NCBI GenBank assembly: GCA_034509925.1
Contig: CM067532.1
Coordinates: forward strand, 7,738,680 to 7,802,679
Reading direction: 5' to 3'
From: Hirudinaria manillensis
Taxonomy: Eukaryota; Annelida; Clitellata; Hirudinida; Hirudinidae
DNA length: 64,000 nt
A model generated the notes under the pieces. The model did not search any database. It was given only the letters and a program-made list of their open reading frames with translations, and was not told the origin of the DNA. Positions 11,301 through 24,141 of this stretch are shown here, piece by piece; the stretch's first letter is position 1, and each line of letters begins with the position of its first letter. Both the position numbers and the translations under genes were made by a program.

Positions 11301-13604
11301 TTTTCTTTGATCAGATCATTCCTCATCCTATCGTAGATGTACAGCAGATAATGCGTATCCTCTCTGGCATACTTCACCAACTCATTCGGAAGGGGCCTGC
11401 AATGAGATGACAACAAAAGAATTATTTTTTGCATCAAATTTGGATTCACAAATGATTCACAATATTAAAGATATTTAAACAATTAAACTAAAAGCAAAGT
11501 GTCCAATCAAAATGATTATTCTACTCTTAATTAATCTATTTTTGTTTGACTGACCTCATTCTCCAGTCTGCCAATTGGTACTGCTTGTCAGCTTTCACCT
11601 TGCAATAGTGTTCAAGAACATAGGCGTATGAATAAGAGGGGAATTTCAGGGCTCTTGCTGCAAGACCAGTGTCAAAAGTGTTGACCAAATACACTCCAAA
11701 ATCCTTTTGGAGCCAAATCACATCAAAGTCAGAGCCATGGAGAACCTGAAAATCAAGTTAGTTCACTTATTTATCTTGCATTTAGGTTTATAATACCTCT
11801 TGTTCATGTTCCTATTCCACCTAAAAAACATTGGCTTTGACGTTACCTTGACGATGCGTGGATCTGTGAAGATGATGTTGAACTTGTGCATAAGATGTCT
11901 GAGTGACAGAGTATCCACGATGAAGTCTTCATCACGAGTCGATATTTGCATGAGGCAAGTGAAGCCCAAATAACTTCTATACGAGTGGTGCTGCAATTTC
12001 ATATTAAAATTGTTTTTAATATTTCCCCAATGGAACAACAAAATATAATAGATGTATATATAATTCTGAAATTCAATATATTTCTAGGCTGCTCTGGTAT
12101 GGCATCCAAAAGAGAGAAGGTAATGCAGAGCATCAACAGCACTTTTAAAATTTCCAATTAATAATTGCTAAAGTATCAATCACCTCCAAATCCACAGCAA
12201 TCTCAGAGACATTCCTCAGCTTTTCAATGACTTCATTCAAGCATTCCTCTGTCTCAACGAAGGTCAAAGGTGTTTTGCCCAAGTCCTTAGCTGGCTTTGG
12301 CACGACTCTCACCATTGAATCCTCATCAGGCTTGAAATTATCCAACTCAAATTGATAAGGATGTGGATGACCAAACCTACAACATTGAAGACCAAAGTCA
12401 AAATAAATCAGAATTGATTAATAAAGTACTCGTAAAGCTTACATTTCTCCATCCTCAATATTTTTCCTCATACTCTCTGCAACAAAAAAATAATTCAAAA
12501 ATCAATTAAAGTAACCAATAATATCTCTTAACCAGATAATCAATATATTAAGAACAAACAGGCTGAATTGTCCAAAAATCTATCTGACAATAGTTTAGGA
12601 AAACAACAAAACATCCAAATCAAAATAAAAACAAAGATCATTCAACCTTCCAGTGGCTTCAAAGCATTTGGCTTTTCAAAAATCAAAGGCACAAATGGGG
12701 ATGCAGAATTGTCAACTTTGATCTTGAAGAATACTTGAGGCTTCTTGGTGCTGATCGAGGCAGTCGATTGGTCCGCTTTGTTCTTGATTATAAATTATCA
12801 ATATTTTTATGTTTGAAGTAATATTTAATTAATTAAATAATGCAAGTTAATGATTTAGTATGTAAATCAAGCTTCATCATAACATTTAAATTAGTCGTCA
12901 TTAAATTCACCAAATCAAATCATCCACGAGGTAATATGTCTACAAACCTTCTTCTGATCATCCTGAGTCTCCTTCAACACAAATTCATTCTCGACAACTT
13001 TTTTTCCTTGTGCTTCTTGTAGATGATTATCCTGATGATTAATTTATTTGATTGATCAAGGCATGGTTGACTCATTTTCTGACGTAGCATGGAATTACAA
13101 ATCATGCTATTGAAACTTACAATCCTTCTTGCCAAATCGTCAACAATATTATCGAATGCGTTGCAAAGATCTTCTGTGGTTTCATATTCTGCCTTCAATT
13201 TCAATTCATGTCCATATGGTTTCAATATATAGTTGATTCTATAAATGTTAATAAACATGACTTGATAATAATTACAAAAAAAATGTAAAATAAAGTGCAA
13301 TAAAAGATATCACTTATAACTAACAAAAGAAGTATTTTGTCTCCTAGCAGGACTTTAAGTTGTGACAAGGAAGATATCCTATCCAATAATCGAGCTGCAT
13401 CCCCAGCATTTCTAGTCGCGCTTTCAAGTTCTTTTAATAATTTCTATTTAAAATACAATTTGTTTTATTAATGATTGATATCTTCAGTCTCTATTTTGTT
13501 ACGTTACGAATCTCATATTACAATATATTTATCATGTTAACGTTAAGTACCTCCACAAAATTTTCAACATTTAATATGTTGGTAGAAGTTAAATCCTTTT
13601 CCAT
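8398..13604 (-). CDS. EXOSC10: Exosome component 10 (Rrp6), nuclear 3'-5' exonuclease
   Basis: DEDDy exoribonuclease of the nuclear RNA exosome. It trims rRNA, snoRNA and aberrant transcripts. I model 22 exons from 13604-13551, 13443-13325, 13238-13121, 13031-12948, 12782-12647, 12476-12443, 12376-12184, 11990-11847, 11745-11555, 11396-11240, 11039-10891 and on down to 8541-8398. Phases close throughout and give 799 residues (human about 885). The N-terminal PMC2NT region is short and diverged. Motif I is AVDLEHHSYRSYLGFTCLM (D244, E246), motif II is HGSDFD (about residue 300), and motif III is YAREDTHYLLY (Y367, D371). An HRDC domain follows at about 411-490. The lysine-rich tail contains TKKKKKVKTE and ends in a short conserved-looking RIPWPSKK. 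All catalytic residues are present, so it should be active. The start ATG at 13604 is the first in-frame Met. It is divergent from eIF4G. Confidence 0.93.
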
Positions 13605-14589
13605 TTTTATTTATTATATGGCATTAAAACTATCACGTTTGAGTGATATAAGACAATTCAATTTCTAAATAAAACAAAGACTATGAAACGTTCGGTGTAT
13701 TTTTTTAAATAATAAATTTTAAATAATTGCATAATAAAATAATTTCATTTTACTTTTCCAAGTTTACTGATTTGCTTACTGTAAGTTTAAAGTTTTATAA
13801 TGCGTAAAATTATATCTAGTTAATTTAATTACTACAGCTACGTTTCACCAGTTATTTCCAATGGCTTTACTATGACTTATGAATGCATGTCGTTTTAAAA
13901 TCTGTGTTTATTCTGATTTAATTATTAAAATCAACTGCAAATAATTTGCCGTCCTGCGGAAGCTGTTGCGAACTTTTTGAAACGTTCACCGTTTGGTTTA
14001 TAAACATTCCTATTTGTTTTGAAGATTTGAACCCTTGAGAAGCATATGACTTGCTTGCTATTAAAGGTCCTAGTAATTCCCAAGCAAAAGCTAGTTAACC
14101 TCATTGCACAATTGTTTTAGTGTTTGACACAGGTTTTCAAATCATAGGACTCATTAAATTAATTTTTAAGCTAAAAAACATTTCGATAAATGATACTCAT
14201 AGTAAAAAATGTATCAATCTATGTCAAACTATGACCAGTCAGTGAGTTCCATACATCTTATTTTTTGATAATAAATTTCATGGTTGTGACATTCAATGGA
14301 TGCGATCTATTTATGCAGTTAAATACATTTTGCTCTACTAAATAAGTACTCATGCTTAAATCTGAAGGAAGTACAAAATATAAAAATGGTTGTTAGCCAT
14401 ATCATAATTCTGCACACTCTTAAAAGTCATAGAACTCAGGATACTCAATAATTCTCAATGGTTATGTTATCTTTATTGAAGATTATTATTAGGCACCTCT
14501 AATACTAAACTTGCAAATTACCTGTTAAGGTAATTATTATTATTATTTGGTTGGGATATCTAAATTGCACAATGATTTTGATGTTGCAG
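13605..14589. promoter_or_regulatory. Divergent intergenic region EXOSC10 / eIF4G
   Basis: About 1 kb between the EXOSC10 start codon and the first recognised eIF4G exon. It is AT-rich with no TATA box that I can single out. It must hold the EXOSC10 promoter and probably the eIF4G 5' untranslated and first coding exon. A weak first-exon candidate for eIF4G is ATG at 14046 followed by a phase-0 GT at 14067, but its Kozak context is poor. Confidence 0.45.
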
Positions 14590-17500
14590 AGTGATTTTTA
14601 CCAAAGGCAACCTTGTTTTATGCCTAACAATTCAAACATTGCAAATTTGGCTCCTCCCCTGAATCATCGCTTACAAGATTCTCATTATCGGTTCAACCAA
14701 CCACAAATGCTCACATTCGTAATTATTAACTTCTTGAAAATGCTTTAGATCTCTGCTTTACACAGACTTATCTTTACAGTACCCAAATTTAAATAGAAGT
14801 CCAGGCGTTTATCACCATTTGCCTGGCATTCCCCCAAATCGGCAATATGATGAATATTCTGGTGGGAGTTGTCATTATAGGCTTGTCAACATGCGTGAAG
14901 GTTTTTAACCATAATTTCACAAAGCATTTGGATCCATTATGCCATTTTGATTATGGAATGTTACTGCAGGCTATAATGCTCCCAAACTGCCACCAAGAAC
15001 AAAAAATATTGTCAAAATTACAAATCCAGAGACTGGTGACAACATTTTCAATGAACTTGAAAAAGAAAGAAAATTAAACATTCCAACTGAAAACAGAGCT
15101 GAAAACATTCCAAAGGTATGATGAATCATGCAAATGTGCTACAGTATACTCCAGTCAGTACTCATTCAAAAAGTTTTCCCACTAGGTGGAGGGTGGTGGA
15201 AGTTGCCAATCCTCACCTGATACACTGAGTTCAACCAATCTGATCAATCAGCAACCTAATGGCATTCCCAACTCTTCTGAGGAATCTGCCTCTCCAAAAA
15301 CCTTTATGAACCATGGATTCCCCCCAGGTTCCTGTGAATCAAATTCTTTGATGACCAGTTCTTCTGCATCTTCAAGACCTCCGTCTGTCAGTCTGGCATC
15401 CTCATCTCAGGAGATGACAAGCAGTAGCACAGGTTTAACTGAGAATTGAAAAATTATTAACTTTTCCTTTGTTATTACTTGTGAAAAATAAAAGAAATTG
15501 AATTCAAGATCCAATTTTTGCCAAAATCTCCTAGTCGTATATCGAATTATTTAAATATTGGTTATTTTCAAGCACCAAGTTCCTCCTTCTTTGCTGCACA
15601 GCAAGCAAGTGGTCAAAGCAAAGGTCAGCATTATAATTTTGCAAATGGTCGCAGTGGATTGGTGGACATCCCCTTCAGTGAAAGGTCGGGTTTTCACGAC
15701 CAGGGGAAATCCGTATATTGTAATCATCTGCCTATGATGATTCCGACTTTCGGCTGTCGACCTCCTTACGTTTCTCCTCATCTTCCTCAAATTCCTGGTC
15801 CGAGGTTTAGTGGTTTCTACAATCTGCCCCATAACTTTTATGACCAGCCTAATTATTATTACGAGGGAGAAGCAATACATCCTTTCTTTCCACATGGCAA
15901 TCCCCACGGATTTCACCAGAACCTTTCTAGATTTCCACCCCTCGGTCACTCTGCTGCTTCCATGACTCAAAACAGCCAGAGTGGGAGTGGATCCAATTCC
16001 TCCGAAGAGTTGAACTCAGAATGCGATCTCCAATTCATTTCGGCAAGATTGCTAGACAAAGCCCTTCAGAACAAAGGAAACAAGTATTCTAGACATGTGA
16101 GCGAATCAAAAGATGAAGATAAATTTAAATTGGATGAAGATACTCCAAATGAGCTCAACAACTCAACAGATATGCAGGACTTACCATTGGATGCTTCTGA
16201 GAAATCAGCAGTTGAACCAGGAAAAAGTATGGAGCCAGATAATAATTCATATGAGACGAGCAGAGATACAAAAGAGATAACTTTGGATCCAAATGCCAAG
16301 TCATTTGTATATAGTGGTACATTGGTCGAGACTTTGAAGCAGGTTGTAGGCTCACCTGAAGTTTCCATTCCTGGAACAACTTTTGATGGAAATGAACTGG
16401 ATGGCCCATTACATATTGGTGAGTCTGAATCCAACAATAACTTAATTTTTTGTTATATCATATATTTAAAGCTAAAAGTGTTTAAAAAATGATATTTGGT
16501 AAATTTAACTCATTAAAGTATTTTTTAGTCAGTGTCTAATCAACAACCCAAAAGTAAAACGAATTGCAAACAAAGATGTTTTTTTGGTTCTGGCACATGC
16601 ATTTCACTTTGTTAAATTTCAAAATTAAAAACAAAAGGATATTTCACTTTACTTAGTGTAATTCTTTTGTAGTTCAAATTTTATATCAGGTTACAAAGGA
16701 AGGAACATCGACCTTGCGTGGGTTAAGAGTCAGAGATTAATGGCAAAAAGATCCATATCGTAGTTAAGATAGTTTCAGAGCATATTTATACATTAGTTTT
16801 AGTAGAATTTATATTTTTTTAATTTCTCGATTTTTTGGAAAGAGTGAAGTATAGGTTGCCTTAACCTGTCCCTCGATTTGTGCAATGTTCTAAATCGAAC
16901 TCTTAAAAAATGTTAGTTAGCGAATTAATTAGGAAATTAAATGTCAAAAATTTATTTATGGAAATTTTGAAGGTTGAGAAAAGCTGTAAGGCCAAGCTTT
17001 TTAATCACGAGAAAGGATTGATTAAGCCTAGAGGTTTTTATTTAGCGTTATCGATAATTCGCTACTTCTGGGCTAAAATCAGATTTGGGAATTTCCCGAT
17101 TGTCACGTCGCACCTAACCGCAATAGGCATACCAAGAGGGAGACGCTTTGATCACTGGTGTCACATTCTTACTGGCACTCCTCCCTCGACTGTGTAAATT
17201 TAAAATAAGCCTAGATGAGCAGTTGAAACAATGTCTTCGCTATCGAACACCACCCTCTAAAGCTGAAGCAAAAAGAGACAAAGTCCAGTGCTCCCGTGGG
17301 TGTTACGAACGGTTCCATCTTTGTTCGTAACAGGATATCAATCACGAGTTGCTTCTTTAGAGACCCACCTCGCCATTTTTCGATGGCAATCGGTCTTGTA
17401 AGATTTATGCCAGTAGACCTGCGCGGAATGGGAGCTAGTGGAGCTGGGCTAGTAAACTGCTGTGGAAGGCTTGTTGTGATGCAATGGAAATGAATTATAA

Positions 17501-20500
17501 TAATAAATGTACGCATAGCCTGAGCGGCCTAAGAGCCTTAGAAACTTTTAAACGTTTGCCAATTTCTTTTCGTTTAAGTGCTTTTCGCTCGCCAGTTAGG
17601 ATTTCGGGTTCTTATTGGTTGACGTTTGTTTTTCTTCTTAATTACTCACATGTGTCTCTATTACTAATTGGGCCTTGATGCATTTCATTTGCGGATTCTT
17701 ACAACTTCGCTCCTGATAACCATATAGCTGGATATAGAATTAGTAATGATGGATAAGTGGTGAATGTATCTAATGTGGAGATAGCGGTCAAGTAAAAGGC
17801 TTTCCGAAGGCAACGACAACATTTCAATAACTGGAATCAATGGAACTAGAGTTAATGATCTAGAAAGCATGGGAAAGGTCGACGAAAGGCTATCGAGTTC
17901 TCGTGAAGACTTGCTTAATCCAGGTGCCAATTCACAGAGGTCCTCAAGTAAGTCTCGCAAAAAGGAGCACAGACGTAGATCGAGTAGGAGACGGAACAGC
18001 CCTCACGTGGAAGGTCAGGCTCAGTCGCACTCGCGACAGCCTAGTAGTTCGGGTCAAAATTATGACTCCAAGAACTATAGGAGGCCGAGTGCCCCAGCTG
18101 TCAGTGGCAACTGCAGCCATAGGCCTCCAATACACCCAGACAGTGGTTTGTAATGGTTTTACTTAGCTAATGATTTTTTTGGCTTCAGTGTGATTGTGGA
18201 CTAGATAAAATTGTGATTTTTTACTGATTGTTATGCTCTTTTATTGACATTGCTTTGATTTGCTTGTTGATTTGTTTGTATGTATGTTACCACAGCAACA
18301 TTCCCATTTATTTTTAGAAGAAGTAATATACTTATCCAAACATTTAAAAATTATTTATTTAATGATTTCCAGGTCATGAGATGAAGAGATTTTCAAGCAG
18401 AGGATCAAATATTGATCACATGGATAGTGACACCTTAGGGCGACCAAAGAAGGTAGAATTGGTGGATCCTTTATAATTGTTCCTTTTAAATGTTTGTTTA
18501 TGGGCCATCAATCTTTTTTGAGCTTCTACAGAATTCTATGTCCACAATGTCTGGCTCCTCAGATATGGAAGACAACAGATCATCATCTAAGATGTTTAGG
18601 TCAGGTTCAGAAGGAGGAAATCTGGAGAAGAATTCGATTGTGCTTCCTAACGGTTCACCTGTGTCTACTGAAAGAAGAAACACGGACACTAATGTTGGAA
18701 AGACTGGTAGACTCTTGCAATTATTATTAATGTAGTATTTTAATTTTTAATTAGGATTGTTTTTAAATACTTTAGGAAGGATCCAATACAGCAGAGAATT
18801 TTTATTAAATTTGCAATATGAACCTGACAGTTTAAAAACTCCAAAAGGATTGACGATATTTCCTGAAATCATCCTTAATGGGGTTGGCATCTTAGTAATT
18901 TCTTAATAATGCTTGCTTGTACACTGGTTAATGGCACATCTTTCATTGTTAATTATCAATTACCTATGTCCCTAAGAACCTATATCAGTTTAATATTGAA
19001 ATGAATATGTTGGTTGTGAAGATTGAGAAATTAATATCTGATTATCACTTATTTTGTATAACTGATTAAAAACAAGTTCATTAACAGGCTGGTGTTATGC
19101 AACATTTTTTTAAATTTTGTTAAAAATGAATGTTCTTCTTCAGAAAGGACCAGAAGCCCATCGAAGGCAGTTCCTCGGTGGAGAGTGTCATCACACCATC
19201 ACCCCTTACATGCACCCTGGCATAGCAAACAACCAGAGCTTTACGCATGCCCCTAGCATGTCACTTCCCTCGGTGATGCACCCCAACCTAGTCATGCCTC
19301 CTCGATTTTCATACCACCATCCCATGATGATGATGCCTCCCTCTGCCGCTCAGCCGCAGCCTCATCAACAGCAACAACAGCAACAGCAACCTAACCCCGT
19401 GATCGGAAGGCAGGTGAAAGGAAAGTCGTTCAACCAGCAACAATCCACTCAGCAGCCCTCCAGAAAGGTCATCCAGGTGTGCCTCGGGCAAAACGTTCAG
19501 CTTCACCAGTCGGAAAATGCCTGGAAGCCTACCACCCTCTTGGGTGGAAAGAAGGAGGAGATGGAGGATGCTGACGAAGTGGCCATAATTGTGAGCACAT
19601 GCTTCTCTGAATTCTCTGCGCTGATTAATCTGCATGTGAACTTAGAATGTCGTCTCTAGGAAATAACTTCCTTCCAATTTAAGAAATATTTTAAACTAAT
19701 ATTACTATTATATATTATTATCGTAATATATGTATAATATTATTATATTATATTCGGATAAGTTCCTAATGTGCTTGCGCAACTTAAATAAAAGTCATCC
19801 ATTTGGAACTTAAGTTAATTAATTGAATTTCATAGGATTTGATATCAATATTCAATATTTATTGTTGCTTATGACCACTATTGGGGGTATGTCTTTTGTT
19901 ATCTCTGGGTTTACTGTTGATACATAGATTCATAATGGTGTATAATGATTTTGTAATGATGTGTCCATTTGATTAAGCAATGGATGCATTAATACTTGAT
20001 AGGAGTTGTACAGAAAGGTGAGAAGCATCTTAAACAAGTTGACCCCTCAGAAATTTGACACCCTCATCCAGCAAGTTCATGACCTTTCCATTGACACAGA
20101 GGAGAAATTGAAGGGCTGCATAAAACTTATTTTTGAAAAGGTTGTTTGAAAAGTTTACCTATGAATTGATAACCCTACGATATGTTTACATTATCCTTCG
20201 TTTGACCAGGCAATAGGAGAACCTAGCTTCTCTATAGCCTATGCCCAGATGGCTAAAAGTCTGAACAATGTTAGTGTTCTTTCTTGTTTGTTATTTTTCC
20301 AAAATTCATCATTTATTTGGCTTAAATATTTATTTAATGTATCCAAAATACTCAGTGCAATCTGATTGGACTCACTCTTCTCTAGCCCAATCAATTTTTG
20401 CAAATCAAATGGAATGTATTGAAAGCAAATGCTTTTTGATATCTGTACAATATCTGTGAAAGAATTAATATGTTGCTAGCAGAGTGCAGAATTGATGGTC

Positions 20501-20743
20501 TACTATTTCTTGTTTATTTGAACAGCTGAAGGTTCATGTGGATGAGAGACCTGGTGAGACTGTTACTTTCAGGAAGCTGTTGCTGAATCAGTGCCAGAAA
20601 GAATTCGAGAAGGACAAACTAGAAGAGTTGGATCTTGAGAAAATGTCAAAGCAAATTGAGGAAGCAACCTCTGTATGTTGATTCTACATTTACAATAATG
20701 ATTATTACTATTATTATTGTTATTATTATTATTGTTATTGTTA

Positions 20744-20783
<40 letters not shown>

Positions 20784-23700
20784 CTAATTGGCAGTTTATA
20801 AGTGTGGTTAATTAATTTTTTTATGCTATTTTAACTTTCTTTATTCTTAGGATAAAGAGAAACAACATCTGTTGGAAGTCAAACAAGAAGCAGAAAAGAT
20901 TGCTAAAAGAAGATCTCTTGGAAATATTAGGTTTAGTTTAATTATTTATAAATGTGCTATATTTGGGCTCTCGTGATCAGTTGTGATTGTTATGATAGTT
21001 CATTAATGATAATGATCCCAACCCATGTCAAAACCAAGTCCATGTGTAATTGGATGGTGATTAGCTAATCATGCCTAGGTGGGAGGTGACATATGACCCA
21101 TATGATGAGGAGATTGTTTATCTTTTGAGCTGGCTGCCAACTCAAGAGTTCCTGTGGGGAGAGACATAATGTCTTATTAATGCCTCTTTCATCTCAAGAA
21201 TTTTTGATGCTTAAGACTAGACCCATTGCATTCCATGGGTGCATATTTTAGTGAATAACCACTGCTCAGGATGTGGAAAAGCAGCACTTTTTATTCATTT
21301 GTTTGTAATGGTATTTGAGAAATGTGATATTTTGTTATTAGGTTCATAGGGGAACTATTCAAGCTAAAGATGCTCACCGAGCACATCATGTTTGACTGCA
21401 TCAATCGTCTGTTGAGATACTCGGGCGACGAAGACAACGTCGAATGCCTGTGTCGTCTCCTGGTCACGATCGGAAAAGATTTGGACAATGCCAGTTCGAC
21501 TTCCAAGCAGAGATTGAACCAATCCTTCCAAGAACTAAAGCAACTCTCTAGCAAGCAGCAACTGTCTTCGAGAATCAGGTTCATGATTCAGGACGTTCTC
21601 GAACTGAGAGAGAACGAGTGGATTCCGAGACGCGAGGACACGAAGCCGAAGCTGATAGAGCAGATCCACAAGGAGGCCGAAATGGAGGAGCTTCACAAGA
21701 GACAGCAGTTGAGCTTGCAGCACAAATGCCATCACCAGAACTCGTCATCGTCGGTTCCTCACGAGCTTCAAAGGTCTTCCTCCCTGGCATCTTCAGGACT
21801 GGATCATCACAGAGGCTCTTTTGATGGTCGTCCCCAGTTCCCTGGACAGCAGAGTCAGAATCATTATCAAGGACGGGGCAGCATCGACCGCAATCTCAGA
21901 CAGCCAGTGGATAGGTTCGGCTCTTTGGAAAGAGTAAAGACGTCGGACAATTTTTCCGGAGGTGGAAACGGGAGTGGCAAGCTGAACTTGTACGCCACTC
22001 TCGGCCATTCCAAGAGACACGCCAGACCACTGACGGGCGGAGGAAGCAGCATCAGCAGTTCCGACCTGGGAAGGACTTTGGAAACTCTGAGGAATGAAAA
22101 TGCCAACATTCAGTTGGCCCCTTCATCTTACAAACAGCAACAGCACAAACCCTGGCAAGAGGGAAGTTCTGGTGGGATCATGAGGCAGGGCAATGACTCT
22201 GGATCTTCTCCCCTGCCACCGACTGCCCTCAGATCGAGAGGTTCGGCATCGGACATATTCAGCAGATCTTACGCCAGATCGCCCGTCAGGATTGCTCCCA
22301 GAAGTCGTATCTTTGATCCGAAAGCACTGGAAAGGGACAAGCACGCTGCCATAGCAGCTGCCAAGAGCATATCTTCCAGCGTCTCGGCCGATTCCTTCAT
22401 AAAATCGCCCGTCCGTGTCGGTCAATCTGCCAAAGATTCCCAGTTGCACTTCTCCTCCAATACGATTTCTCTCTCTCCCCGGGACCTGGCGAACCGACAG
22501 AAGGAACTCGAAAAGAAATGTCAAAGTCTTTTGGATGAATACCTCACGGCAGACGACCTGCAAGAAGCATGCCTGTCCTTCAAAGAGATGCACTCATCGG
22601 TCAAGGGCGATTGCAGTCAGATGCTGATTCTCACCAATTACCTCGTCAATAACTCGCTCGAGAAATCGAACAAAGATAGACAGAAGATGGGCATTCTTCT
22701 GTCTCATCTCGTCCTCAAGAATTTACTTTCTGTCGATGTTTACCTCGAAAGGTGGTGGTTGCTGTAGTTTTTAGTTGGAATTCACCAAATTCATTTAATT
22801 CATTCATGATATTCACATTTCTTGTGCTTCCAGCATTTCCTCTGTTTTGAGAGATGCTCAGGACATCTCGATTGATATTCCAAAGGTCTGGGACTACTTG
22901 GCAGAGCTGGTCTCCAGGGCCATTCTAGGAAAGGTTTTCTCCTTCGGGAATTTGTCCATGTTATGCCTCTCCATCGGAAGTCAGGACAAACAGGATGAGT
23001 TTATCAGCCATGTTATCAGAGCTACAACAAATAGCTTTGTAAGATCTTGCAAATACCTAGTTCTCAATATATGCTCAATAGGCAAAAACTGCTAATTACT
23101 TTTTAAAGCAACGAGTAGACTTTTGACTTATGCCGATGGTCCGATGGATTTGTTAACTGCTGATGAAAGCAGTTGTGTTTAATTCTTGCCATACTCAAAG
23201 TAGCAAAGTACCTTTCCGGCACAAAAATGGATGACGTGCCATATTCATGGAATGAACTGCCATGTGTTATCCATTTAATTAACATTTATTTCCAAAGAGG
23301 TGACGTTGAGTAGTTGTGTTTTAAAAACAAAGTCTAAGATGGTTTAATTTTCTGTTCTATCATTTCATTTTTTTATCATTTCAGTCTATCATATTTCTCT
23401 TGTATCCAAACAGGCCTCAGAACTCAACATAGCAGACCAGCCGTACTTTTTATCAGATCTCATTCTCTTTCTGAGCTGCATCAATGCAAATGGTGAGCAA
23501 ACAGTAACGATTGCAATAGTTTGTCAAATTGTCTTTTTCTTCGATATGCGGGCTCGGATCGTGCGATACGGGCTCGTTCTTGCACTCGATTCATGCAAAA
23601 CGTTTTCTGTTTGCAGGCAATGGCGACAGCCGAACTCTCAACGAAGACCAGCTGAGGACGCATTCTGTTCACCTCAAGAAATGCTTGGGCAACTTGGACC

Positions 23701-24141
23701 TTGAATGGCAAGTGCTGCTGCAACTCAAGACCGACATCTTGGGACTCGTTGACGTCGAACGAGGTATTCTTCAGAATCAATTAACTAATTAATAATAATA
23801 ATTAATTAATTGATTAGAAATAATTCTTTAGAATTGGTTTAATTAGTTGAAATATCTGTGTTCGAGAATATGCATTTGTACTAAACCAAAGCATACATCG
23901 ATTGCATCTTAGGTTTATTTTCCCATGATTTTTTTTTAGATTACATTTTCATTTTGCTACAATTTAAATTTAGAAATTATTTGTAAAAAAAAAATATTTT
24001 TTTATTTACTTTTTTTTAATTAATTTATTTTTTTAAGCTCCTGCAGTGCTTTCCTCAATGCTGAAGATATTGCTGGAAAGCGAAGTCTTTTCTAACAGCA
24101 CGGTCGCAAAGTGGAACAACTCATCAAATGGTTGCAAATGA
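14590..24141 (+). CDS. EIF4G: Eukaryotic translation initiation factor 4 gamma (5' end not found)
   Basis: Scaffold of cap-binding complex eIF4F, joining eIF4E, eIF4A, eIF3 and PABP. I model 19 exons: 14590-14718, 14780-14900, 14970-15115, 15186-15432, 15573-16418, 17810-18145, 18373-18452, 18532-18706, 18776-18882, 19144-19590, 20003-20140, 20210-20269, 20526-20672, 20851-20930, 21342-22751, 22834-23038, 23414-23492, 23617-23763, 24038-24141. Phases close over 1667 residues. Visible parts: an eIF4G-type [15 protein letters not shown] block, a PAM2-like motif (LDPNAKSFV), the canonical eIF4E-binding site YSREFLL at 18787-18807, the NAWKP motif, MIF4G from [15 protein letters not shown] (about residue 879), MA3 around residues 1390-1530, and a shortened W2-like C-terminus ending STVAKWNN. 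The first exon enters in phase 0, so at least one upstream exon is missing. A poly(A) signal AATAAA lies at about 25129. Confidence 0.93.
16419..17809. promoter_or_regulatory. Long eIF4G intron with CpG-richer, promoter-like core
   Basis: This 1.4-kb intron separates the PAM2-bearing exon from the Ser/Arg-rich middle exon. At about 17040-17600 it is clearly less AT-rich and has many CpG dinucleotides compared with other introns here, and it carries overlapping open frames on both strands with no recognisable domain. A downstream ATG at 17869 (MGKVDERL) is in frame with the eIF4E-binding and MIF4G exons. An internal promoter for a shorter eIF4G isoform is a plausible inference, not something shown. 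Confidence 0.3.
20700..20783. repeat. (ATT)n microsatellite in an eIF4G intron
   Basis: ATT/GTT trinucleotide run inside the intron between the exons ending at 20672 and starting at 20851. Confidence 0.85.

Noticed and set aside
15551-16437. Long reverse-strand open frames
   Set aside because: Shadows of the large eIF4G exon 15573-16418, which has phase-matched splice sites.
21535-22593. Several reverse and forward open frames over 60-150 residues
   Set aside because: Shadows of the 1410-nt eIF4G exon 21342-22751.
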